Shown: one piece after another, positions 27,041 through 35,060 of the stretch
Layout of the letters: each line of letters opens with the position of its first letter
Numbering within the stretch: position 1 is the stretch's first letter
DNA from: Phytohabitans flavus
GTDB taxonomy: Bacteria > Actinomycetota > Actinomycetes > Mycobacteriales > Micromonosporaceae
Assembly (NCBI RefSeq): GCF_011764545.1
Contig: NZ_AP022870.1
Span: 5,936,001 to 6,000,000, forward strand
Direction: 5' to 3'
DNA: 64,000 bases
Translations under genes and position numbers: made by a program
The notes under the pieces: model-generated
Database searches by the model: none
The model's input: only the letters and a program-made list of their open reading frames with translations
What the model was told of the DNA's origin: nothing

Positions 27041-27087
27041 AGTGGTCGTGCTTCGGTCCGCAGGCCGCCCCCCTGGGGGTGGGGGTG

Positions 27088-27387
27088 GTGAGCAAGGCGA
27101 GCGAGGCGGGCGGGTACGGCTGGTCGCATCGGCGCGAGCGGGAGCGGTTGCTCGGCGAGTTGCGGCGGGCGGGCGAGTTGCCGTGCTCGATCTGCCGGCG
27201 CCCGATGACCCTCGACATGGAACTGGACCTGCACCACCTGGAGCCGACGGTGCTCGGTGGCGCGCGTGGTCCTCGGAAGCTGGCGCACGCGCGCTGCAAC
27301 CGCGGCCAGGGTCGTGCGCTGGCGTTGGGCCGCCGACCTCGTCCACCGCAGCAGCCGCTGCGTTCCAACTACTCCCGGCAGTGGTGA
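27088..27387 (+). CDS. HNH endonuclease family protein
   Basis: 99 aa from GTG 27088 (in-frame GTGs at 27079 and 27085 are alternatives; the G-rich run before them can serve as ribosome site). The HNH fold is clear: Cys33 and Cys36 in LPCSICRRP, His49-His50 in LDLHHLEP, then His67, Cys70 and Asn71 in LAHARCNRG. Phage HNH proteins often work with terminase near the packaging site, but no terminase is present here. It could also be a DNA nicking enzyme for the element. It overlaps the next gene by four bases. Confidence 0.8.
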   Translation: MSKASEAGGYGWSHRRERERLLGELRRAGELPCSICRRPMTLDMELDLHHLEPTVLGGARGPRKLAHARCNRGQGRALALGRRPRPPQQPLRSNYSRQW

Positions 27388-27683
27388 GGAGATCCCCCGA
27401 TGGTGATGACGACGACCCGGACGTGCGCGCCCAGTGGCGTGAGGTTGGCCGGCTGCTGGTGAGCGCGCTCGCGTGGGCGCTGTACGCGGTGGGCTGGCTG
27501 GTGGCGAAGTCGCTGCGTGGGGCCGGCGCGGTGTTGGGGTGGCTGCTGTTCGCCGCCGGGTACGCCGGCGCACGCGCTCTTCGGCCGGCCCTGATCTGGT
27601 GCCGGGTGGCGGTTCGGCTGGGCTGGCATGCCGGGCTGAAGCCGGGTCGCCCGGGTGCGGGTCCTCGGCGGGCGGGCGAGTGA
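27384..27683 (+). CDS. Small membrane protein
   Basis: 99 aa from GTG 27384, overlapping the HNH stop as GTGA. After an acidic start come two membrane helices (about residues 22-43, LLVSALAWALYAVGWLVAKSL, broken by a short polar turn, and 49-65), then a basic tail. No family recognised. Small membrane proteins of this kind occur as spread or lysis proteins in mobile elements; the role here is unknown. Confidence 0.6.
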   Translation: MRRSPDGDDDDPDVRAQWREVGRLLVSALAWALYAVGWLVAKSLRGAGAVLGWLLFAAGYAGARALRPALIWCRVAVRLGWHAGLKPGRPGAGPRRAGE

Positions 27684-28300
27684 GCGGCGACGAGCAGGAG
27701 CGGGTTGCCCTACACGAGAGCGGCCACGCGGTCGTCGCGTGGAGGCTGGGCCGCACACCCAAGGGCATCTCGTGCGTGCCTGGCCGCCGCTGGGCCGGTA
27801 CGGCGCACTTCGGCCTGCCGCAGGTGCGGGGCCGGGAGTGGGATCGGCTCGACCCGTCGCGGCCGTTGACCTGCTGGCCGGCTGCGGTACGCCGCTCCTT
27901 CGAGTCGAGGGCGTTGACGGCCGCCGCCGGTGACGCCGCCGAGGCGCTGTTGTGGTGGCCGGCGCAGGGTACGCACGTGCGTACCCCGGAGCCGCTGGCC
28001 GCGCGGATAGCGGACACCTTCCCGGTCGGCGAGGCGGAGCGGGTGCGGTTCGCGGCGGCGGCGGTGGACACGGACGGGCTGACCGACGTGGAGCAGCTGC
28101 ACCGCCTCGCGCTGGCGCTGTACCCCGACGCTGACGGGCCGCGGCAGGCGTGGCTGTCGTGGGTGGACGCGGAGGCGAAGGCGATCGTCGCGGCCGGCGC
28201 CGAGCGGGTGGAGCGCCTGGCCGCTGTCGTGCAGGACCGGGGCCGGCTGTCCGGCCGGGCGGTACGCGACATCCTGCGGGGACCGGGCGCAAGCCCCTGA
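27680..28300 (+). CDS. Stand-alone M41/FtsH-like metalloprotease domain
   Basis: 206 aa from GTG 27680 (GTGA overlap). The zinc site HESGHAVVAWRLG starts at His12, matching the HEAGHA motif of FtsH proteases. The family's AAA ATPase and membrane segments are missing, so this is only the peptidase part. A third ligand (Asp in the DGLTDVEQL stretch, near residue 130) is plausible. Such ATPase-free versions occur in actinobacterial mobile elements. It could cut a repressor or a host protein, but the target is unknown. Confidence 0.7.
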   Translation: MSGDEQERVALHESGHAVVAWRLGRTPKGISCVPGRRWAGTAHFGLPQVRGREWDRLDPSRPLTCWPAAVRRSFESRALTAAAGDAAEALLWWPAQGTHVRTPEPLAARIADTFPVGEAERVRFAAAAVDTDGLTDVEQLHRLALALYPDADGPRQAWLSWVDAEAKAIVAAGAERVERLAAVVQDRGRLSGRAVRDILRGPGASP

Positions 28301-28306
28301 TCCCGG

Positions 28307-28687
28307 ATGACCGTCCACCTCACTCCGGCGCTGGCCGCACACCTGGCGGTCGCCTTGCGGCGGCACCTGCGCACGCTGCGCGCGGACGGGGTGCCGCCGC
28401 CTGCGGCGCTGGTCGCGCTCGCCGACGCGCTGTTGAGCGGCCAGGAGCGGCCAAAACTTGGCTGCTGGTGCGGATGCGCCGATGCTGGAACCACGGTTGC
28501 TCCTGGTGCCGCGGCCACTGTGGACGCGGCGACGGCGGCGGGCCTGCTGGGGATATCGGTTCGGTCTCTGCGCAGGCTCGCCGCCAGCGGCCAGATTCCG
28601 CAGGTGCGGATCGGGCGGCGGGTGCGGTACCGCCTCGCCGATCTGGAGCGGTTCCTCGAGGCCCGCAGGGTGAGGAGAGCAGGATGA
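28307..28687 (+). CDS. Helix-turn-helix protein, excisionase type
   Basis: 126 aa. The last 60 residues (VDAATAAGLLGISVRSLRRLAASGQIP, then VRIGRRVRYRLADLERFLE) are a MerR-like helix-turn-helix as in the excisionase/HTH_17 family. The first half is Ala/Leu-rich, with three Cys in LGCWCGCADAG near residues 51-61. It may be the recombination directionality factor of the element, though it lies 4.7 kb from the integrase. It could also be a transcription regulator. It overlaps the next start as ATGA. Confidence 0.75.
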   Translation: MTVHLTPALAAHLAVALRRHLRTLRADGVPPPAALVALADALLSGQERPKLGCWCGCADAGTTVAPGAAATVDAATAAGLLGISVRSLRRLAASGQIPQVRIGRRVRYRLADLERFLEARRVRRAG

Positions 28688-29073
28688 CCAAGCAGTGGGG
28701 CCCGGCCGAGCGGGCGCAGTACCTGGCCGACCTCGACGCGCGCGCGATCGGCGCACCGGCGACCGGGACCATGTTCACTGCGGTGACCGAGGCGGAACGG
28801 CTGGTCGCCGCGTGCGAGCGCGATTGGGACGAGGCGACCGCGGCGCTCGGCGCCGCCCGGGCGAACGCGGGCCCGGACGCGGATCTGGCCCACAGTCGGC
28901 ACCTCGCTCCGGCCGACCGGGCGCGGCTGGTCGGGGTGTACCAGGCGGAGGAAACGTGGCGCCTTGCCGGGGAGGCCTACGACCGGGCGCGTGCGCGCCT
29001 GAACGCCGAGCTGGCCCGCCTCGACGATTTGGCCCGTCCCGATCTCGGCCTGCCGCCCGGGCCGCAGTGGTGA
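28684..29073 (+). CDS. Helical protein of unknown function
   Basis: 129 aa. Almost entirely helical with coiled-coil character (ERLVAACERDWDEATAALG and later RARARLNAELARLDDL). No family recognised. Start is set by the ATGA overlap with the HTH gene. Its place just before the tape-measure-like gene suggests a scaffold or chaperone-like part, but nothing in the sequence proves it. Confidence 0.6.
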   Translation: MTKQWGPAERAQYLADLDARAIGAPATGTMFTAVTEAERLVAACERDWDEATAALGAARANAGPDADLAHSRHLAPADRARLVGVYQAEETWRLAGEAYDRARARLNAELARLDDLARPDLGLPPGPQW

Positions 29074-29086
29074 GGCTTCCGAGGAG

Positions 29087-29356
29087 ATGACCACTGTGGA
29101 CAGGGCAACGGTGCTGCGCGGACAGGGGCAGGCGTACCGGACGGTGCTCGCGCACCTGGATGGTGACCACGACCAGGCGGCCGAGCAGTTCAACGCCGAC
29201 CCGCACGGCGCCCTCTACGGGCTGCTGGAGCTGATCCGGGCGTTCGGCGTGAGGACGTGCGGCGACGGGCTGCGCGCTGTCGTGGCGGAATTGGCGCTCG
29301 GCATGGACGTCGACGCGATCGCAGAGGAGGTGACCGGTGGCGAAGGAGCGCGTTGA
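29087..29356 (+). CDS. Small protein upstream of the tape-measure-like gene
   Basis: 89 aa, ATG 29087 after the purine-rich GAGGAG. Helical, with ALYGLLELIRAFGV and a negatively charged end. It overlaps the next gene by 20 bases. In tailed phages the genes before the tape measure are tail assembly chaperones; the position matches, but no sequence similarity or slippery site could be seen. Confidence 0.6.
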   Translation: MTTVDRATVLRGQGQAYRTVLAHLDGDHDQAAEQFNADPHGALYGLLELIRAFGVRTCGDGLRAVVAELALGMDVDAIAEEVTGGEGAR

Positions 29357-31298
29357 GTTCGACGTCATCGGCAACGACCGCGGCGGTAGCAAGGCATTCC
29401 GTGACACCGGCGACTCCGCCGCTAAAGCGGGCAGGCAGGTCGACGACTTCAAGGGCGAGCTCAAGGACCTTGACACCCAGATCGACGCCTCGAAGAAGGA
29501 ACTCGTCGAGCTCGCGCGTGCGTTCGCGAAGTCGGGCGGCGACGGCGACCTGTGGAAAGACCTGCGCAGGCAGAAGGGCGAGCTGCGCAAGATCCTCGAC
29601 GTCCGGAAGATCATGGAGGACGCCGGCGGCGATGCGGCGAAGGGTTTCTCCGCTGGGTTCGTTGGGCGGGTGGGGCCGCTCATGGCCCGGGCGCCGCTGT
29701 CGCCGCCGCTACTCGCCGCGATCGGCGCAGCAGCGCCGGCTCTCACCGCGACTCTCTCGACCGCTATCGGCGTCGGCGCCGCCACAGGCGCGGTCGCGCT
29801 CGGTGCGGCGATCTCCACCAGAAACCCTCAAGTCGCGGCCGGCATAGCCGACCTGAAGGCCTACATCGGTTCGCAGCTACAAGCATCTGCGCAGCCCTTT
29901 GTCCCGGCCATGCTCCGAGAGATCGGGCGCGTCAAGCTTGAGGTTCAGACCATCCGGCCCGAACTCGACGCGGTGTTCGCCAAGTCCAGCACCTACCTTG
30001 AACCGCTGACGGAGGGCGCTGTCGGGTTCGTCCGCAACGCGCTGCCCGGCTTCCGCTCCCTTGTGGACGCAGCCGAGCCACTGGTGGAGATCTTCGGTGA
30101 GGAACTGCCCGAGTTGGGTGGAGACTTCGCCAGCCTGATGGAGAGCATCGGCGACAGCGCCGCCCGCAACGAAGACGAGTTCCGGGCCATCCTGGACACC
30201 ACCGGCCTGATCGTCCAGAACATCGGGTTCGCCATCGACAAGATGGACTATCTCGGGTCCGGTCCGACCCGCGCGTTCCTGGACGGTATTCGCAAGGCGC
30301 AGGACGAACTCAGCCAGATCCAACAGGTGAGCGGAACCATCCTCGGCGACGCCCCAGAATCGCTACGAGGATTCCTATATGGAGCCAAGGAGCTAGCCGA
30401 GCCGTTCAACCTGGCGGCGGACGCCACCCGCAGCTTCCGCGAGGAAATGGACAAGCTGATCAACGATCAGCTCTCCTTGGAGCAGGCGACGATCGACTGG
30501 CAGGCCGCGATCGACGCGACGACCGAGGCCGCCAAGCGCAACGGCTCCACTATGGACGCCAACACCGAGAAGGGCCGCAACAACCGCCAGGCCTTGAAGG
30601 ATCAGGCTCAGGCCGGCCTGGAGTACGCGCAGGCCATCTATGACGAGAAGGCCGCACTCGGCGACGTGGTTGGCGCGGAGGCGGCGGCCGAAAGGGCCTA
30701 CCAGCAGTCACGTGCCGCGCTGGTCAAGTCGGCGACGCAGATGCTCGGGTCGAAGGAAAAGGCCGAGGCGTACGTGACCTCGATCCTCGGCATCCCCCCG
30801 ACCCGGAACACCCGGGCTGACTTCAACGGCGACAACGCCGGTGTGAGTGCGTGGAAGAGGACGCTGTCCGGGATCCCACGCGAGATCTTCACCAGTGCCC
30901 GGCTCCGCGCGATCGTCGACGTCGAAGTCCGCCGCGAGCAGGCGACCCAGGCGACGGGGCGGTCCGAGGGCGGCCTGATCACCGGGCCCGGCTCGGGCAC
31001 CTCGGATGACATCGTGGCCCTCGTCAGCAACGGCGAGTTCGTGGTGCGGGCCGGCGCCGTCCGTGCCCTCGGCGTCGACAAGCTCGAAGCCATCAACCAG
31101 GCCGACCGCAACGGCGGGGTGCGACTTCCGGTCAGTGGGGGTTCCGGCGTCTCGGGCGGTTCCGGCGCCGCCAGCATCGACTACGCGCGGCTGGCGAGCC
31201 TGATCGGCGACGAATTCCGGAGGTCGTTGGAGGGCGCGCGGCTGCGCCTCGATGACCAGACGGCCCGGATCCTGGACCTGCGTGCGAGGGGCGGCTGA
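29337..31298 (+). CDS. Phage tail tape-measure-like protein
   Basis: 653 aa from GTG 29337. A charged helical N-terminus (residues 1-105) is followed by a long hydrophobic stretch (about 108-159), more long helices, and a C-terminal signature: EGGLITGPGSGTSDDI and then SNGEFVVRAGAV near residues 545-573. The GPG-GTSD-(I)-L-S-GEFVV pattern is typical of the C-terminal part of many phage tape-measure proteins. These set tail length and help DNA entry. Here the protein is short (a tail of about 95 nm if one residue is taken as about 0.15 nm) and no other tail, head or packaging gene is nearby. It may be a satellite hijack factor or a prophage relic; the frame is intact. Confidence 0.78.
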   Translation: MAKERVEFDVIGNDRGGSKAFRDTGDSAAKAGRQVDDFKGELKDLDTQIDASKKELVELARAFAKSGGDGDLWKDLRRQKGELRKILDVRKIMEDAGGDAAKGFSAGFVGRVGPLMARAPLSPPLLAAIGAAAPALTATLSTAIGVGAATGAVALGAAISTRNPQVAAGIADLKAYIGSQLQASAQPFVPAMLREIGRVKLEVQTIRPELDAVFAKSSTYLEPLTEGAVGFVRNALPGFRSLVDAAEPLVEIFGEELPELGGDFASLMESIGDSAARNEDEFRAILDTTGLIVQNIGFAIDKMDYLGSGPTRAFLDGIRKAQDELSQIQQVSGTILGDAPESLRGFLYGAKELAEPFNLAADATRSFREEMDKLINDQLSLEQATIDWQAAIDATTEAAKRNGSTMDANTEKGRNNRQALKDQAQAGLEYAQAIYDEKAALGDVVGAEAAAERAYQQSRAALVKSATQMLGSKEKAEAYVTSILGIPPTRNTRADFNGDNAGVSAWKRTLSGIPREIFTSARLRAIVDVEVRREQATQATGRSEGGLITGPGSGTSDDIVALVSNGEFVVRAGAVRALGVDKLEAINQADRNGGVRLPVSGGSGVSGGSGAASIDYARLASLIGDEFRRSLEGARLRLDDQTARILDLRARGG

Positions 31299-31347
31299 CG
31301 CCAACCCGACAGCGATCATGCACACCGGGGGCGTACGGTTCGCGGCC

Positions 31348-32004
31348 ATGACCGAGCAGTCGTACACCCCAGGTGACGTCCCGCCCGCCCAGCCTCGCCG
31401 CTCGCGGACGCCGCTGGTCCTCCTCGTCGTCGCGGTCGCGGTGCTATCGGCCGGCGGCGGCGCGGGTGGCGCAGTGCTACTGCTCGCCGATGACAACGAC
31501 GGGTCGACGCCGGCCGCCGCCGCGGCCGGCCCCTCGACATCAGCCCCGGCGCCCGCACCCACTACCGCCCCGGCCCCGGGCCCGTCATCTCCGCCAGCGC
31601 CAACGTCGTACCGCTTCGGGCAGAAGGCGTCGGACGACGCCGCCACAGTGGACGCCACCGTCCTCTCCTATAAGCAGCCCGTCGCGACGGGCGTGCCCAA
31701 GCCCGACCAGCCCGGTGCGGTGTGGGGCGCCGCGCAGGTTCAGGTGTGTGCTCGCGCCCAGGATGTGGGTGTTAGCAGGTTCCCGTGGAAGCTGGCGTAC
31801 GCGGACGGTGGTGTGGTCGAGCCGTCCGGCACCGGGTACGAGGGGTTCCCGACGCCGGAGTATCCGTGGGAGGAGCATGCGCTGGCGCCGGGCCGGTGCG
31901 CGAAGGGGTGGATCGTCTTTCCCGTGCCGCCGGGGCAGCGGCCGGTGTTCGTCCAGTACCACCCGCAGGACAACCGCCTGCCCGTCGAGTGGCGCGTGGC
32001 GTAG
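31348..32004 (+). CDS. Membrane-anchored secreted protein, DUF4352-like
   Basis: 218 aa from ATG 31348 (an ATG at 31318 is an alternative). A Pro-rich start, one membrane helix (about residues 19-42), an Ala/Pro/Ser linker (about 48-85), then a beta-rich domain with YRFGQKASDD, WGAAQVQVCAR, GFPTPEYPW and GWIVFPVPPGQRPVFVQYHP. The last motifs are those of DUF4352/MPT63-like immunoglobulin-fold domains. The product should sit outside the membrane. Surface exclusion or phage-receptor roles are possible but only guesses. Confidence 0.75.
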   Translation: MTEQSYTPGDVPPAQPRRSRTPLVLLVVAVAVLSAGGGAGGAVLLLADDNDGSTPAAAAAGPSTSAPAPAPTTAPAPGPSSPPAPTSYRFGQKASDDAATVDATVLSYKQPVATGVPKPDQPGAVWGAAQVQVCARAQDVGVSRFPWKLAYADGGVVEPSGTGYEGFPTPEYPWEEHALAPGRCAKGWIVFPVPPGQRPVFVQYHPQDNRLPVEWRVA

Positions 32005-32078
32005 CGCAGAGGGTCGCCCGATCGCAGACGGCTGGCCGCCGCCGCTATCCGCAATCCCGCAGGTCATAGACGATATCC

Positions 32079-32123
32079 GGCCCGCTATCGATAGCACCCC
32101 GCCCGGACTATCGATAGCGGGCC
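32079..32123. repeat. Perfect 16-bp inverted repeat
   Basis: GGCCCGCTATCGATAG (32079-32094) and its exact complement (32108-32123) with 13 bases between; each arm also contains the palindrome CTATCGATAG. It is 75 bases after the DUF4352 gene, so it can terminate transcription, but the doubled palindromes also suit a protein binding site. Confidence 0.7.
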
Positions 32124-32409
32124 TCTCCCTACCGGATCCCGCCGTGGCCGGTCGGCGCGTTCAGGTGGACACCTACCGGCGACCGCTCGATGTGCGGCTC
32201 CAGGTGGTCCGGGTGGTGGCCAGCCTCGATGGCGAGCGCACCCGCGATGATCGGCGAGAGGTACCTGGCAACGGTGCGGCGCATCAATGTGCGCCAGTTC
32301 TTGGTCATGGCCCGCACCATGCCGGATCCCCGGACGGGATTGCTGACGGTCAATCCCTGGGCGGGTAGGAGTCGCCGCGGCGGTACGGCTGCTCCTACTC
32401 CTCTTGGCC

Positions 32410-32706
32410 GTGTGCACCGTGTGCACGAGCGGTGCGGAAGCCGTGCACACGGCCCTCTACCAGGAGCCAGCTGCAACCGTGTGCACCGTGCACACGTCAG
32501 GCCGAGGATCGGCACCCACCGACCCGCGTAACACGTAGCGCGTAGCGGCTGCGGGAGGCCTTCAACCATGCCTGAGGCCCGAAACCGGCCCTCGGGCGGA
32601 GGTGCCCGCTACCCGCTACATTCGGCCGTTTCCCGCAGGCCAACCCAGTAGCGGCCTGCGTAGCGTTGCCGCTACGGGTAGCGGTAGCCGCTACCTCCCG
32701 CGCTAC
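32410..32706. repeat. Iteron-like array upstream of the XRE regulator
   Basis: Two motif families. GTGTGCAC or its complement occurs five times (32410, 32419, 32443, 32479, 32488). GTAGCG(G) or its complement CCGCTAC/CGCTAC occurs about ten times (32535, 32542, 32606, 32613, 32648, 32660, 32669, 32678, 32688, 32700). With 32079-32123 they fill most of the 784 bases 32005-32788, where no gene is supported. This looks like a replication origin with iterons or a large operator array. Confidence 0.7.
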
Positions 32707-32788
32707 CCCCGCCCAGCAAGGGTTACCGTGGAGGTTGGCGGCCGCCGGGGTAGAGGCCGGCGCGCCGCCGCCCAGTCCTCTACCTGGG

Positions 32789-34012
32789 ATGGTCCGCATG
32801 GAACCGACGCCAGAACTGACCTTTGGCCAACGGCTCAAGGTGTACCGCGAACGCTCCGGCAAGACCCGCGCCGTCCTCGGCGGCCTGGTCGGCAAGAGCG
32901 CCGAGTGGGTCAAGGCCGTCGAGACCGGCCGGCTCCTCCCGCCGCGCTTGCCGATGCTCGACCGCCTCGCCCAGGCCCTGCGCGTCGACGTCGCCGACCT
33001 CGCAGGCGGCAATCTCAGCCAGATGACCGAGACCCTCACCGGGCCCCGGCACGCCGCCCTCCCCGCGGTCGCCGCCGCCATCAACCGGTACCCGATCGCA
33101 GGCACTGAGCCACCGCCCGCGCTCGACCAGCTCGGCGAGCGCCTGGCCGTCGCCTGGCGCGCCAGGCACGGCTCACCGGACCACCGGACCGTCCTCGGCG
33201 GCCTCCTGCCCGACCTCATCCGCGACGCCCAACGGGCCGTTCACGGCCACGACGGAGCCGACCGCCGCCGCGCTCAGGCGCTGCTCGCCGACCTCCTCGG
33301 TCTCAGCCAAATGTTCATTGCTTACCAGCCCGACGCCGCTCTCCTGTGGAGGGTCACCGACCGGGCCGTGGTCGCCGCTCACGAGTCCGGCGACGTGCGC
33401 GCCATCGCCGGCGCAACGTGGTTCGCGATGGAGGCGTACCGGGACGCGGGCGACTGGGACACTGCGACGGCCATCAACCTCGACGCGCTCCAGCTCGTCG
33501 AGGCGCGGCTCGCCGAGGGCGGCCACGAGCTGCTCGCACTGTACGGCGCGTTGCAAACCGGCGCGGCGTTCACCGCCGCGCGTGCTGGCGAGGATGGGCG
33601 CGCGTGGCGGCACCTCGACCTCGCCGAGCAGGCCGCCCGGCGCTTGCCTGAGGGGTACGCGCAGCCCTGGACGTGGTTTAGCGGCCCGGTCGTGGGGTTC
33701 TACGCGGTCAGCCTCGATGTGGAGCTCCAGAAGGGCGGCGAGGCGCTCCGCCACGCGCGGAGGATCCCGCCGGCCTCGATCACGTCGCGGCCGCGACGGG
33801 CCCGCCACCTGATCGAGGTGGCCCGCGCGCACAACCTCAAGGCGCAGCACGAGTCCACTGTGGCCACGTTGCGCGAGGCGTACGACACCGCGCCGGAAAC
33901 CATTCGCTACAACGGGTACGCGCGCCGGATCACGATGGAGCTATTGAGCGGGCCGGCGCCGGTGCGTCGTGACGCTCATGACCTGGCGGTCAAGGTGGGG
34001 CTGATCCGGTAG
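32789..34012 (+). CDS. XRE-family regulator with helical-repeat sensor domain
   Basis: 407 aa. An N-terminal helix-turn-helix (about residues 10-65; FGQRLKVYRERSGKTRAVLGG, then SAEWVKAVETGR) is followed by a long TPR-like helical domain (about 100-400; VAAHESGDVRAIAGATWFAMEA, LALYGALQTGAAFTAARAG). This fusion is common in actinomycetes, often next to a small Cys-rich protein gene, as here. In mobile elements such proteins control transfer or lysogeny in response to peptides or unknown signals. It probably binds the repeat array just upstream. A palindrome follows at 34013. Confidence 0.85.
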   Translation: MVRMEPTPELTFGQRLKVYRERSGKTRAVLGGLVGKSAEWVKAVETGRLLPPRLPMLDRLAQALRVDVADLAGGNLSQMTETLTGPRHAALPAVAAAINRYPIAGTEPPPALDQLGERLAVAWRARHGSPDHRTVLGGLLPDLIRDAQRAVHGHDGADRRRAQALLADLLGLSQMFIAYQPDAALLWRVTDRAVVAAHESGDVRAIAGATWFAMEAYRDAGDWDTATAINLDALQLVEARLAEGGHELLALYGALQTGAAFTAARAGEDGRAWRHLDLAEQAARRLPEGYAQPWTWFSGPVVGFYAVSLDVELQKGGEALRHARRIPPASITSRPRRARHLIEVARAHNLKAQHESTVATLREAYDTAPETIRYNGYARRITMELLSGPAPVRRDAHDLAVKVGLIR

Positions 34013-34029
34013 GGGTACAAACTGTACCC
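34013..34029. promoter_or_regulatory. Palindrome after the XRE gene
   Basis: GGGTACA and TGTACCC, seven perfect bases each with a three-base centre, starting at the XRE stop. A regulator site for the two small genes that follow is likelier than a terminator. Confidence 0.4.
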
Positions 34030-34211
34030 ATGATCTTGTAACCACTCACCTACGGTCAGCGACGTCGGGCCGGTTGCATGTGTGCACCTCCGCCGCTGCG
34101 CCGGCCCGGCCCCCGCACTGGCGCGGCGGCCGTTGGTTGTTGTGGGCCCCCCAACCACGCTTCCAAAGTGGATGGCCGCCGCGCCACCCAACAGCCGGAA
34201 GGTGGGAAGGC

Positions 34212-34433
34212 GTGCGCCAGCACCAGCGCGACGTACCCGGGTGGGGCTGCACCTTGTGCGGCCGCCCCTGGCCCTGCGCAGGTGCGCGCGTCCAGCTCGC
34301 CACCGAGTACGCCGGCGCACCCGTCAGCCTCGGCACCTACATGGCCGGCCAGCTCGACCTTGCGATCGCGGACATGCCCCACGCCCAGCCTCACGAGCTG
34401 TGGAGGCGTTTCCTGTCCTGGACGCACCCATGA
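34212..34433 (+). CDS. Small Cys-rich protein found with XRE/helical regulators
   Basis: 73 aa from GTG 34212. The pattern GWGCTLCGRPWPC at residues 11-23 and LGTYMAGQLDLAIADMP near 40-56 match a small actinomycete family that is regularly encoded next to XRE/helical-repeat regulators, often labelled flavin reductase in databases without evidence. The two CxxC-like pairs could bind zinc. It overlaps the next gene by four bases (ATGA). Confidence 0.7.
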   Translation: MRQHQRDVPGWGCTLCGRPWPCAGARVQLATEYAGAPVSLGTYMAGQLDLAIADMPHAQPHELWRRFLSWTHP

Positions 34434-34762
34434 CCACCACTCCGCGGATCCAGCGGACCGGCGTGCCGCTCCTCGACGCCGTGGCCGCCGCCATGCTCGC
34501 CGCCAAGGAGGAGGGCAGGGCCGAGGAGCGCGGCGACCAGGGCGCGATCGCCGCGGCGCAAGCCGCCACCTTGCGAGCGACCGACGAGGTCATGCGGCTG
34601 TGGCGTCAGCTCGACATCGAGGTGAGCGCTGCGAGGACCGCGCCGACAGCTACCCGCCCGCTAGGGCGGTCGGTCTCCCAGGGCGGCCGGGCAACCCCCG
34701 GCGGGGAGACGAGTGAGGAGGGAGGCCACCCGCCGAGATGCGGGTGGCCTCCCGTGGCATAG
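34430..34762 (+). CDS. Small helical protein at the end of the rightward operon
   Basis: 110 aa. The first 65 residues are helical and Ala-rich (VPLLDAVAAAMLAAKEEGRAEERG, in two helices); the tail is Gly/Pro-rich and is probably disordered. The strong hairpin at 34720-34753 lies inside the last 14 codons, so the reading may really end earlier in the organism (a base error upstream is possible). No family recognised. Confidence 0.6.
   Translation: MTTTPRIQRTGVPLLDAVAAAMLAAKEEGRAEERGDQGAIAAAQAATLRATDEVMRLWRQLDIEVSAARTAPTATRPLGRSVSQGGRATPGGETSEEGGHPPRCGWPPVA
34720..34753 (+). terminator. Perfect 14-bp hairpin
   Basis: GGGAGGCCACCCGC (34720-34733) and GCGGGTGGCCTCCC (34740-34753) with a six-base loop. 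It closes the rightward operon of the element, where the leftward operon converges. Confidence 0.75.
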
Positions 34763-35060
34763 GCACCAACTCGCGCGCACACATCGATGTCGACCTGTGC
34801 CAAGGGCGTGTCGGTTCGCGGCCAAGGTGTCCACCAACGTGGCGGCGTTCTCCCTGATGGCAGCCCTTGGCGCAGCGCGCACGTGTCCAGCTCTTGTCAC
34901 GTGTTTCGACGCCGGTAACTACTCAGTTCAGGTCGGCGTCCCTCCCCGCCCCATCGTTGCAACGTTGCCCCGGCGACGCGGTCCGACAACGCGCTGCCGA
35001 ACCGCGTCACATGCCCAGCAACGCCGCACCGTGGCGCCGGTCGTCGCTGGGCACCCCAGA
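34763..35060. other. Gene-free spacer between convergent operons
   Basis: Nothing coding is supported in these 298 bases. GC is a little below the window average and short repeats such as CGTTGC/GCAACG occur near 34954-34969. Confidence 0.45.

Noticed and set aside
32190..32531. 113-aa open frame across the iteron region
   Set aside because: It spans the GTGTGCAC array and has no ribosome site or family. Repeats explain the open frame.
34082..34716. Longer overlapping open frames over 34078-34716
   Set aside because: Two short genes (34212-34433 and 34430-34762) with a 4-bp overlap explain the region better. One of them has a recognisable Cys-rich family pattern.
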